Positions 1 through 6,226 of a stretch of DNA of 20,386 bases are shown piece by piece. Location: NCBI RefSeq assembly GCF_004359215.1, contig NC_090615.1, forward strand, positions 2,158,006 to 2,178,391. The letters run 5' to 3'. Made by a program: the position numbers and the translations under genes. The stretch's first letter is position 1, and each line of letters opens with the position of its first letter. The notes beneath the pieces are model-generated. The model did not search any database, was not told the DNA's origin, and saw only the letters and a program-made list of their open reading frames with translations. Source of the DNA: Bremia lactucae (taxonomy: Eukaryota; Oomycota; Peronosporomycetes; Peronosporales; Peronosporaceae).

Positions 1-464
1 GTTGTACTAACGACCGTACCACAAGTGAGGCCATCGCACTCACTCGTAGTACATCCACACGCTTGTGGACGCTCCAAGACGTTCATCAGATGGCCATCTG
101 ATGAACAAGTGGCAGGCATCTTTACGGATCGATGCTGCCAGCTGATCCTTGGCTCGTATTTTCTGAGCCAAGGTAAACCTAGGATGACATCAAATTTGTC
201 ATCCAAATCCAGTACGATGAAATCATCATCATACTGTAAATCTCTTAACGTGTAGTGAAATTTCACTACGCGTTTCATTACTGTTATCGATGCGCCTGTC
301 GCTAGACGCACCGTCATCCTCGTTGGAGGGATGTCGCGCTCAACATATTTGAGCCTACGACCCTCTAGTGACTGGCGACGAATAAAGTTATTCGACGCTC
401 CGCAGTCCACTAGGGCTCTAAGTGACAAATCATTTGTCACTTTAACTTCAAGGTGATGAGGGAT
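1..464 (-). CDS. Gypsy-1 retropepsin-like aspartic protease (partial, open to left edge)
   Basis: Minus-strand frame with no stop for at least 154 codons, continuing past the edge. It carries LVDCGASNNF at about 360-405, where DCGA replaces the usual D-S/T-G catalytic triad, as is common in plant and oomycete gypsy proteases. Further left come a DDDFIVLDLDDKFDVILG-like stretch with the family's hydrophobic ILG motif, and a Cys-rich tail leading to the RT linker. The role would be cleavage of the Gag-Pol polyprotein in the virus-like particle. The frame differs by one base from the upstream gag frame; a one-base loss at about 440-452 explains this, so the domain is intact but uncoupled from gag. 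No start of its own is expected. Domain call is secure; activity is unknown. Confidence 0.85.
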   Translation of the reverse strand, partial: MPHHLEVKVTNDLSLRALVDCGASNNFIRRQSLEGRRLKYVERDIPPTRMTVRLATGASITVMKRVVKFHYTLRDLQYDDDFIVLDLDDKFDVILGLPWLRKYEPRISWQHRSVKMPATCSSDGHLMNVLERPQACGCTTSECDGLTCGTVVST

Positions 465-1705
465 ACCTCATCACCAGGTGCAGAGACACATAATGAGTAT
501 GTATCTGGAGCAACTTTAGTCAAGAGAATTTGCAATTCTCTTGAGGTTGCTGGATCAGTAGGGCGTTGCGCCCCTACTGACCCCGACCGTTTTTTGGCGA
601 TCCGCTTCGCTGTTGCGATTTCGCAACAACGTCGGACCCGCGACCGTTGCTCTTCTGGTACACGGTCCAAAATTACGATCAGTACCTTTCGGTGCTGGGC
701 GTGGGACACTACACTCATGAGCGTAGTGTCCTAAGTTTTGGCAGCGATGGCATTTCTGCAATCGCTTATTGCTCGAAAAGCGATGCCTCTCGCTTTCGAC
801 GTAAGAAAGGTCCATGGGTTGTGGACCTCCGAACTCGTTTCGTCTTGGAGGACGATATGATGACGAACTAGCTTGAGCCTATCTCAAGCTAAAATCCTCC
901 TGTTCCGCAACAGATATTGCTTCTTCAAGCGTATCCAGTTCCAAGCGGAATAGGTGGGTCTTTACGGGACCATCCGTAAGACCTTGCATGAACACCGTAA
1001 TCAACGTGTGTTCATGAACTGGTTATTTGTAATACAACTCGCTAAGAGTCGGATGTGCTGGTTTCATATTTTCATATGCGTGAACATTACGCTTGCCTTG
1101 CTTGAGTTTCAGAAGCTCTGAACGAGCTCTGAACTCAGCCCTTGGTGGTTCAAACGTCTGTTTAAGCCGGGCTTTAAAAGCCTCTAGCGACCCAAAGACG
1201 TATGGGTCGCGCAACTTAAGGCCCAATGCCCGAGTTTTGGCACGACCTGCCAAATTAGATTGAGCGAATGCGACTTGCATTTGCTGGTCGACGATGTGGC
1301 GTGCCCTTATGGCATCGTCCAAATCGACAAACCATCTCAAGATGGAGTCTTCTTCGACTCCCTATACTTAGAGATGTCAATCTTTAAGGGTTCGGGACGA
1401 CGCGTTTGCGTCATCCCAGGTACAGGGGTCTGTATCTGTTGTAACCTCAACAGTTCTGCCTGTTGAGAGCCTTGCTGATTCAGCAAGGCTACTTTTTCCT
1501 TCATCTCGTCAAGTTCATGTTGTATGAACTTGGCGATGGCTGAATGGAGGGCATCTTGTCCAAATTGGGACAGCATTGCCAAGATGGCATCGTTTCCTAC
1601 GGTCAAACTCATCCGTTCGACCGCACTCCTTTCTATGTCACTTAGAAAGGAGTAGCTTTCACGCGAAGCGTGATGCGTATTCCCACTATCATCTAACATG
1701 TCCAT
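437..1705 (-). pseudogene. Gypsy-1 gag (capsid and zinc knuckle), frameshifted
   Basis: The best start is ATG at 1705 (MDMLDDSG...), the first in-frame ATG after the primer site. The amino-terminal helical region (to about 1364) contains a heptad-like LNQQGSQQAELLRLQQ stretch. The retrotransposon gag domain covers about 1340-886, with FAQSNLAGRAKT and FEPPRAEFRARSELL. A zinc knuckle CHRCQNLGHYAHEC (CX2CX4HX4C) lies at about 714-757. Breaks: one-base loss at about 1360 (YRG-VEED), two nearly compensating shifts between about 1075 and 1023 with TAA at 1023-1025, TAG at about 883-885, and a shift just after the knuckle. Gag would form the particle and bind element RNA. Family recognition is from sequence character, not a search. 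Confidence 0.85.
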
Positions 1706-1741
1706 GTTAAATGTGGGAAAATGTGGTCCTTGGACGGAATA

Positions 1742-1754
1742 CAAAGTGCTACCA
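1742..1754 (-). other. Gypsy-1 primer binding site
   Basis: Minus strand reads TTACA (LTR end), CC, then TGGTAGCACTTTG. A TGG two bases inside the LTR is the standard complement of a tRNA CCA tail. The same CC-TGGTAGCAC follows the Gypsy-2 LTR at 5952-5962, which fixes the LTR end. A tRNA ending GTGCTACCA is implied; initiator Met tRNAs end in GCTACCA, so that tRNA is possible but not proven. Confidence 0.65.
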
Positions 1755-1756
1755 GG

Positions 1757-2205
1757 TGTAACCGGGCACTACGACTTGTACTGCTTCAGTACAAGTCCAC
1801 TTCGCACTGCTTCAGTTGCGAGTGGTGCCTCACGTTATTTCACGTACACTAGTACGTGCAGAGGAAGCCTTCTCTTTAAGGTAACTAGCTTAAAGAGGGT
1901 AAAATGAAAACTGTATTACCATAATTAAGTGTCTCTCTTTCAATCTTGTAAATGCTAAATTAATTATAATCTATTACTAAACATGTAATTGAATTCTTAT
2001 CTCTATCTTATCTGTAACTCTCTTTGATTACCTCTACAGGTGATTAGTCTGCGGAATAAATAGATATAATGGTCTATACCTATTTATAGATAAGAATTCT
2101 GGATATTACTATATAAAGTAATATCCTCCAAATATTATCTACCTTTTAGATAATATATTAACAACCCTTAAGTGTTAATTTCGTGTAACGATACACCCCG
2201 TTACA
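1757..2205 (-). repeat. Gypsy-1 5' LTR
   Basis: The 449-bp LTR on the minus strand begins TGTAACGGGG at 2205 and ends GGTTACA at 1757. The outer end matches the start of the Gypsy-2 LTR (TGTAATGGGG) and the inner end is fixed by the shared primer site. It holds perfect hairpins at 2101-2126, 2132-2156, 1872-1897 and 1773-1797, and the terminal seven bases pair with 2184-2190. No target duplication can be checked because the other LTR is outside the window. Confidence 0.8.
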
Positions 2206-2286
2206 TAGCAAACGGTTTGCGAACTTCAGACCTTCAATATATTCACTTGCATTTTGCCAACTAGTGCTCACATGACCTTTTCATTA
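2206..2286 (+). repeat. Copia-A 5' LTR, right part only
   Basis: Matches the last about 80 bp of the copia-B and copia-C LTRs (TTTGCGAACT..., GCATTTTGC, ending TTTTCATTA) and abuts the primer site at 2287. Its left part is cut off by the Gypsy-1 insertion at 2205/2206. Confidence 0.85.
2243..2258 (+). promoter_or_regulatory. Oomycete-type core promoter (Inr + FPR) in copia-A LTR
   Basis: TCACTTGCATTTTGCC resembles the oomycete start-site consensus GCTCATTYYNCAWTTTNYY, with one T fewer than copia-B between the Inr and FPR halves. It should mark the transcription start and the U3/R boundary. The one-base shortening may weaken it. Confidence 0.5.
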
Positions 2287-2301
2287 GGTTATGAGCCCAA
2301 G
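2287..2301 (+). other. Copia-A primer binding site (initiator tRNA-Met anticodon arm)
   Basis: GGTTATGAGCCCAAG directly follows the LTR. Its complement contains GGGCTCATAACC, the anticodon loop and stem of eukaryotic initiator tRNA-Met. Copia-B and copia-D share this site. This is the half-tRNA priming arrangement known for Drosophila copia. Confidence 0.75.
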
Positions 2302-2758
2302 ACCAACTGACTCTGCTGCCCCCGCCCCTTCCTTCGCTCTTACCATGGACACCTCTATGACTCCTACAGTGCCTAAAGAAAAGCGAAGCAAATTTGACGC
2401 TCGTTCGGTACGCTGTCGATTTCTTGGCTACTCAGACCATGAGAAAGCGTACCGATTTGAAGAAGTTGAGAGTGGTCGTGTGCTTGTCAGTCGCGACGCA
2501 AAGTTTAGGGAAAATACGTTCGATGGTGGGAGGCGCGACAGGCGCTATAATGAGGTCGTTGTTCAAGATGATGATGAAGTGACTGAACAGGTCTCCCCAC
2601 AACACGACCAAACGGATCACGAAAATGAAGAATCTGCGCAGAACGAAGAATTTGAGTCTGGCAATAAGCAACACCAAAGGACCCAATCGCTCGAAAAGCG
2701 ACTGAAGTGCCAAGGCCGACACGACACAGTCAGCATCAATCGCTCGAAGAAATGTTAG
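2291..2758 (+). pseudogene. Copia-A chimeric ORF: gag start fused to integrase C-terminal region
   Basis: An open 155-codon frame begins at the ATG inside the primer site (MSPRPTDS). It passes the expected gag start (MDTSM at about 2345) and within a few codons enters VPKEKRSKFDAR and GYSDHEKAYRF, the region after the integrase core in this family. It then runs through the acidic, Gln/Glu-rich integrase-RT linker (about 2560-2700) and ends at TAG. Gag body, protease and integrase core are missing from this position; part of them reappears at 3142-3988. The junction is near 2369-2373 (ACAGTGCCTAAAG). No function is claimed; the frame is a deletion product that happens to stay open. Confidence 0.8.
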
Positions 2759-3141
2759 CTACAGCTCAAGACTTCGAGGCCGCGTATGTTGTGGAATCAG
2801 TGAGAGAAATGCCAACGTTCAAGTCGGCAATGGAATTCAACGATGCAGCTAAATAGAAGGAAACGTGCAGCTTGGAGATGGGATCGCTTCAAAAGAATAA
2901 GACTTGGACACTTGTGCCCCTGCCGATAGGACGTAAGGCAATCGGCAATCTATGGGTATTTCGTGTCAAATAAAACCGAGCTGGTGAAGTTGAGCGGTAC
3001 AAGATGCGCCTAAAGGCGAAAGGTTTCGCACAAAAATTCGGCATCGACTATGAAGAAACGTTCGCGCCGGTGGTGAAGTTTACCTCAATCCGGATTTTGC
3101 TTAGTTTGGCTGCCAAGTACGGACTTACGGTCTATCAAATG
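2759..3141 (+). pseudogene. Copia-A linker and reverse transcriptase amino end
   Basis: Continues the integrase-RT linker and the start of the copia-type RT (RVT_2): a KxKE stretch with TAG at 2854-2856 where copia-B keeps Trp, a WVFRVK-like segment with TAA at about 2971, then KGFAQKFGIDYEETFAPV and SIRILLSLAAKYGL ending at VYQM (3141). In copia-B and copia-C the next codons are the MD-(I/V)-KTAFLN core; here the RT breaks off and foreign-order sequence starts at 3142. Confidence 0.85.
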
Positions 3142-3827
3142 AAAAACTCAAGAGCCACCAAGTCGAGTTGCGTATGGCTGGTCGACTCGGGCGCGACGCA
3201 GCACACGACCTTCTCGAAAGAGTTTATGAAGAACTACAAGGATATTTCTCCGGTGGACGTTCATCTGGCCGACAACGGTGTCGTTCAGGCAATCGGGACT
3301 GGTGACATTGTAATGTCTATGAAGACGCCCCATGGAATAGAGAAGGGTATGCTTCGCGGAGTATGGCACATTCCAAAGCTATCGCGCAAACTTTTCTTCG
3401 TTGGACGCTTTACAAAGGATGTTGGACCGGTCACATTCGAAAGCGATGGCTGCTTTGTCAAGGCAAAAGAAATGCATGCATGATGCCTGTCAGCACTGAC
3501 GAAGCCAATGTGACAAACCCGTCGGGATGCCATGGGACACCACTTCGTACCTCTGGCACTTTCGACTTGGACACATTGGATATAGTGGTTTAGACACTAT
3601 CGTCAAAAGGAACCATGTATCTTGCGTAGGTCAAGCAGTGGGAGCTGTGCGATGGTTGTGCGCTTGGCAAATAAACGCGAGTGAGTTTTATGCAAAAGTC
3701 ACCACATCATGCAAAGAAATTGCTGGAAATTATTCGCAGTGATTTGTGTGGACCTATGCAGTCAACAACTTTTAGCGGCAAGTGATACTTTGTCACTTTC
3801 ACGGATGAGTGCTCGCACTTTACCATC
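3142..3827 (+). pseudogene. Copia-A displaced block: protease, GAG-pre-integrase, integrase amino half
   Basis: This block belongs between gag and the integrase core but lies inside RT. The protease has the catalytic DSG at 3184-3192 in WLVDSGATQHTTFSKE, followed by VDVHLADNGVVQ, a flap-like MSMKTPHGIEKG and WHIPKLSRKLF, and is open to TGA at 3481. GAG-pre-integrase follows in another frame (YLWHFRLGHIGYSGLD, about 3546-3600). Then come the integrase zinc segment and a decayed HSD-CGP stretch near 3740. The left boundary is the RT break at 3141/3142; the right junction is about 3826-3828. This copy keeps the protease segment that copia-B has lost. Confidence 0.85.
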
Positions 3828-3988
3828 CTGAAGGGCATTTCGAAGAGAAGAGTTTGGCAAACAAGCTTTTCTTACGTCGACGCTTCTTCACGACGATAAT
3901 GGACGAGGGTGATGACGTGCTTCAGCACATCAACAAGATCAAGACATTGGCGGAGCAACTCGATGCGGTGGGCGCTTAAGTCGATGAG
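3828..3988 (+). pseudogene. Copia-A displaced gag middle fragment
   Basis: CTGAAGGGCATTTCG aligns with the copia-B gag stretch LEGHFQKKSLANKLF. The fragment carries KSLANKLFLRRRFF, MDEGDDVLQHINK and LAEQLDAVGA (UBN2-type copia gag), then TAA where copia-B has Pro, then V-D-E. At 3989 it joins the RT motif KTAFLN. About 160 bp of gag thus lies between integrase and RT sequence. Confidence 0.85.
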
Positions 3989-4759
3989 AAAACAGCGTTT
4001 CTTAATGATCAGCTCGACAAAGATATTTATATGACGCAGCCTGATGGCTTCAGTGATACAGACAATCCAGATTACGTGTGCAAGTTACAACGGTCGCTGT
4101 ACGGTCCTCCCCCACTAAGGCTCGGGCTGCGCACAAACGAGGCTGACGTCCGAGGATGGCGCAGCTTGTTAATATAAAACGGTGTATCACCGTACTGGCG
4201 TGGACTGAAGCAACCGCCTCGCATGTGGAACAAGACAGTTGATGACTTTATGCTGGGACTGGAGTTCAAGAAATGTGATTCCGATCACTGCATCTACATG
4301 AAGCGGGACAGTCAAGACCTGATTTTTGTTGCACTACATGTCGACGACCTAATTTTGACTTGTAGTGCCGGCAAGATGCTTCAAGAAACAAAGAACGCAC
4401 TCAGCCGCCAATTTGAGATGACCGACATGGGTCAACTCAAGTACTTTTTCGGAATCGAAATTGGGCAAAACATAGGAAGTGGGACTTTGACACATCGGCA
4501 GACCAAGTCCGCCTGCGATATTTTAAGCAAGTTAAAGATGGAGAACAGTAAGCCCGTCAGGACGCCTCAGGATCTGGGACTCAAGCTGACAAACCTTATG
4601 TGCGAAGGAGGTTGCAAACACAACGAGACCATGGCTGGGGTGCCATATAGAAATGCTGTCGACTACCTGATGTACTTTATGGTCGATACACGCCCCGATC
4701 TCGCTGCGGTAGTAGCAGTGATCAGCCAATTTGCTTCAGTTTTATGTCCGACACACTAG
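3989..4759 (+). pseudogene. Copia-A reverse transcriptase, main part
   Basis: Resumes RT at KTAFLNDQLDKDIYMTQPDGF and runs to YVCKLQRSLYG. A 99-bp insertion (4106-4204) interrupts it before LKQPPRMWNKTVDDFM. From 4223 an open frame carries the catalytic HVDD at 4337-4348 (family YxDD, Tyr to His with both Asp kept), then FEMTDMGQLKYFFGIEI and the TRPDLAAVVAVISQFA segment. A frameshift at about 4740 ends the frame. The role would have been copying element RNA in the particle. Confidence 0.88.
4106..4204. other. 99-bp insertion of unknown origin in copia-A RT
   Basis: Separates SLYGL from KQPPRMW, which are contiguous in copia-B and copia-C. It starts CCTCCCCCACTAAGG, ends GGCGTGGA and contains a hairpin ACGGTG-TAT-CACCGT (4179-4193). 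Host GTACGGT (4099-4105) is repeated inverted as ACCGTAC at 4189-4195. No clear target duplication; TAA in the RT frame. Possibly a fragment of a dispersed repeat. Confidence 0.6.
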
Positions 4760-5320
4760 CAAGCACTCACGAGAGTATTCAGGTATATACAAGGCACAAA
4801 TTGCATGGTATCAAGTTTCAAGCATCAAGTGACAAGGGACTTCAAGGCTACACGGATGCAGACTGGGCTGGAGACACCGAGTCAAGAAGAAGCACCAGTG
4901 GCTTGGCATTTTTGATGAGCGGCGGATATATCAGCTGGAAAAGCAAGAAGCAGTGCACTGTGGCACTACGTCTACGGAAGCCGAATACATGGCGTTGTCA
5001 GAAGCAGCACAAGAAGCGGTGTGGCTTAAAACATTCCTGGGAGAGCTCGGTGAGATGTCGAGAAACGATGCGGTTAAGATCTATGAGGACAACCAAGGCT
5101 CGATAGTGTTGGCCAAGAAAATCCGGCATTCCGCAAACGCATCAAGCACATCAATACCCGTTACCATTTTGTGCGTGAAAAGGTGGAGGACAACCAAGTG
5201 GTATTGGAGTATGTCTTCAAATTTGGACATGTTAGCTGATATCATGACGAAGCCTATTCCAGCGACGCAGTTTTGTGTGCTTCAAAGCAAACTTGGTATA
5301 CAAGCGTCTCCAATCATCGA
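4760..5320 (+). pseudogene. Copia-A RNase H
   Basis: Copia-type RNase H in two overlapping frames. 4744-5106 carries GYTDADWAGDTESRRSTSG and SGGYISWKSKKQ; a shift near 4965 moves to the frame of 4953-5345 with TEAEYMALSEAAQEAVWL, IYEDNQGSI and ADIMTKPIPATQF, ending ESSGSVGE at the polypurine tract. Catalytic acidic positions (D of DADW, E of EAEY, D of EDNQ) are all visible. A further shift near 5130 garbles the H-R-KHI segment. Confidence 0.85.
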
Positions 5321-5323
5321 GTC

Positions 5324-5332
5324 GAGTGGGAG
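5324..5332 (+). other. Copia-A polypurine tract
   Basis: GAGTGGGAG directly before TGTTGG. The same nine bases precede the 3' LTRs of copia-B (10622-10630) and copia-C (19716-19724), which defines the LTR start. It primes plus-strand DNA synthesis. Confidence 0.75.
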
Positions 5333-5465
5333 TGTTGGCGAGTAAGCGGCTCGACTAGATCAAGATAGTGTTGCAGATAAAAACCTCGAGCGACTAAGTT
5401 GCGCACAAGTTGCTGTTGACAAGGATGTGCCTCGAAGTGCGCAAGACTAACCGGTGTGTTCCGGT
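5333..5465 (+). repeat. Copia-A 3' LTR, left part
   Basis: Begins TGTTGGCGAGTAAGCGGC like copia-B (TGTTGGCGAGGAAGCGGC). About 35 bp in, it diverges for roughly 90 bp, then returns to an ACCGGTGTGTTCCGGT motif comparable to ACCAGTGTATACCGGT in copia-B. It is cut at 5465 by Gypsy-2, leaving CCGGT as flank. The rest is not seen. Confidence 0.65.
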
Positions 5466-5951
5466 TGTAATGGGGCACACATCGGTTGGAGAACCGTTGT
5501 TGTGGTACATTTACTTTATAAGTAATATACCCTTTTATCTAATTTTGAAATAGTCAGTTACTAATATCCCATTTATTATTGGTAACAAATGTGGTCGCCG
5601 CCACATATAAATCTGGCGGCCAAAATCTATTTTAAATTCGCTAGGGTAAGGTTTTTAGATTAAAATAATTATATAAAGTGCAGTTCCCCCTTTTGATCTT
5701 AAAGCGTTAAGTGCCTTTCTATTGCTTGCGCATTGATCTTTAAAGATAGAAGCCTTTTTAAGGTATATCCTCTTAGGCCCTAGTTGCCACTTGGTTCTAC
5801 GAACCCCTGAATCCCTTGAGCAAGAATTCCTTGAGCTTTAATAGCTTGTACGACTCCCTGAGTTGTTAAACCCATTACTTTAATAGAACAAAGTGACTCT
5901 CTGAGTCTGAAAGTCTTCCTCTGACTTTAGGAGTGAGGTACCTCCGCTACA
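5466..5951 (+). repeat. Gypsy-2 5' LTR
   Basis: The 486-bp LTR runs from TGTAATGGGGCACAC to CCGCTACA. It is an inverted homolog of the solo LTR at 8773-9255: the CACACATCGGTTGGAGAACC, TCTGGCGGCC and GGTTCTACGAACC stretches recur on the opposite strand. CC-TGGTAGCAC follows, as after the Gypsy-1 LTR, so this is a 5' LTR with its primer site rather than a solo LTR. Confidence 0.82.
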
Positions 5952-5953
5952 CC

Positions 5954-5964
5954 TGGTAGCACAC
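5954..5964 (+). other. Gypsy-2 primer binding site, cut by copia-B
   Basis: TGGTAGCACAC two bases after the LTR end. The Gypsy-1 primer site has the same first nine bases. Copia-B starts at 5965 and Gypsy-2 resumes at 10860 with TCGTAGAC. Confidence 0.7.
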
Positions 5965-6029
5965 TGTTGGCGAGGAAGCGGCTCGACCCGACCAAGAGAC
6001 TACCAGTATATACCAGTGTATACCGGTAA

Positions 6030-6050
6030 TGACGTCATTAGATGACGTCA
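6030..6050 (+). promoter_or_regulatory. Two CRE/ATF-type palindromes in copia-B 5' LTR
   Basis: Perfect TGACGTCA at 6030-6037 and 6043-6050, five bases apart. This is the bZIP (CREB/ATF) target. The pair is also present in the other two complete LTRs, which supports a role in U3, about 100 bp before the predicted start. Binding in oomycetes is inferred. Confidence 0.55.
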
Positions 6051-6055
6051 TCAGC

Positions 6056-6068
6056 TTCTAGAAGGTTT
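6056..6068 (+). promoter_or_regulatory. Heat-shock-element-like site in copia-B 5' LTR (degenerate)
   Basis: TTCTAGAAGGTTT: two good alternating units (TTC, GAA) and a mutated third. The homologous site has three good units in the 3' LTR and four in copia-C. Confidence 0.4.
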
Positions 6069-6146
6069 TATGAGCTATGATTGGCTAGAAGTAATGACTG
6101 GCTTAGAGGTAGCAATAGGTTTGCGAACTAAGGACCTTAAAAATAT

Positions 6147-6163
6147 TCACTTTGCATTTTGCT
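6147..6163 (+). promoter_or_regulatory. Oomycete core promoter (Inr + FPR) in copia-B 5' LTR
   Basis: TCACTTTGCATTTTGCT matches the TCATTYYNCAWTTTNYY part of the oomycete consensus at all positions except one (C for T at position 4). Transcription should start at or near the TCA. This places R/U5 in the last about 25 bp of the LTR. Confidence 0.7.
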
Positions 6164-6172
6164 ATACTATTA

Positions 6173-6187
6173 GGTTATGAGCCCAAG
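6173..6187 (+). other. Copia-B primer binding site (initiator tRNA-Met anticodon arm)
   Basis: GGTTATGAGCCCAAG adjacent to the LTR, identical to copia-A and to the copia-D site over these bases. It contains an ATG; here that ATG is out of frame with gag. Confidence 0.75.
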
Positions 6188-6226
6188 ACCCGCCTTCTTT
6201 GCCCCCGACGCTGACTTCGCCTTGCC

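Larger units (their letters stand above)
1..2205 (-). mobile_element. Gypsy-1, Ty3/gypsy LTR retrotransposon, 5' part
   Basis: On the minus strand the order is LTR (2205 to 1757), primer site, gag with a CCHC zinc knuckle, then a retropepsin-like protease that runs off the left edge. RT, RNase H, integrase and the 3' LTR lie outside the window. The element sits inside the 5' LTR of copia-A: sequence directly right of 2205 (TAGCAAACGG) continues the copia LTR where other copies read AGGTAGCAATAGG. The target duplication should be TAGCA, but its partner is out of view. The element is decayed (frameshifts in gag) yet unusually rich in perfect inverted repeats. Confidence 0.9.
2206..5465 (+). mobile_element. 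Copia-A, rearranged Ty1/copia element
   Basis: Plus-strand element of the A/B/C copia family: LTR remnant 2206-2286, primer site 2287-2301, scrambled internal region, polypurine tract 5324-5332 and partial 3' LTR 5333-5465. Order of remnants: gag start, integrase C-terminal region, RT amino end, then a displaced block (protease, GAG-pre-integrase, integrase amino half, gag middle), then the rest of RT and RNase H. Gypsy-1 interrupts the left LTR and Gypsy-2 the right one. It is non-autonomous. Confidence 0.85.
5965..6172 (+). repeat. Copia-B 5' LTR
   Basis: 208 bp from TGTTGGCGAGG to ATTA, directly followed by the primer site. Compared with the 3' LTR it lacks about 15-20 bp near its end (TATACTATTA against the longer CTTCGCTCACTTGACC region) and differs at scattered bases. 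It contains paired TGACGTCA sites, TTCTAGAA and the core promoter. Confidence 0.88.

Noticed and set aside
25..255. Plus-strand open frame opposite the Gypsy-1 protease
   Set aside because: Composition has no domain character, and the minus strand reads a conserved protease through the whole stretch.
1337..1744. Gypsy-1 gag start at 1744
   Set aside because: The codon there is TTG and lies in the primer site; ATG 1705 is the first plausible start.
421..1900. CRISPR-like array suggested by many short repeats
   Set aside because: The repeats are inverted, each of different sequence, with no shared unit or spacing.
1912..2205. Shorter Gypsy-1 LTR ending at TAATACA (1912)
   Set aside because: No primer site follows there; the end at 1757 is followed by CC-TGGTAGCAC, shared with Gypsy-2.
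4106..4204. tRNA or small RNA gene in the 99-bp insertion
   Set aside because: No cloverleaf pairing, no A or B box.
5461..5957. CCGGT (5461-5465) and CTGGT (5953-5957) as target duplication of a solo LTR
   Set aside because: CTGGT is part of CC-TGGTAGCAC, the gypsy primer site also present after the Gypsy-1 LTR; the copy is a 5' LTR, not a solo LTR.
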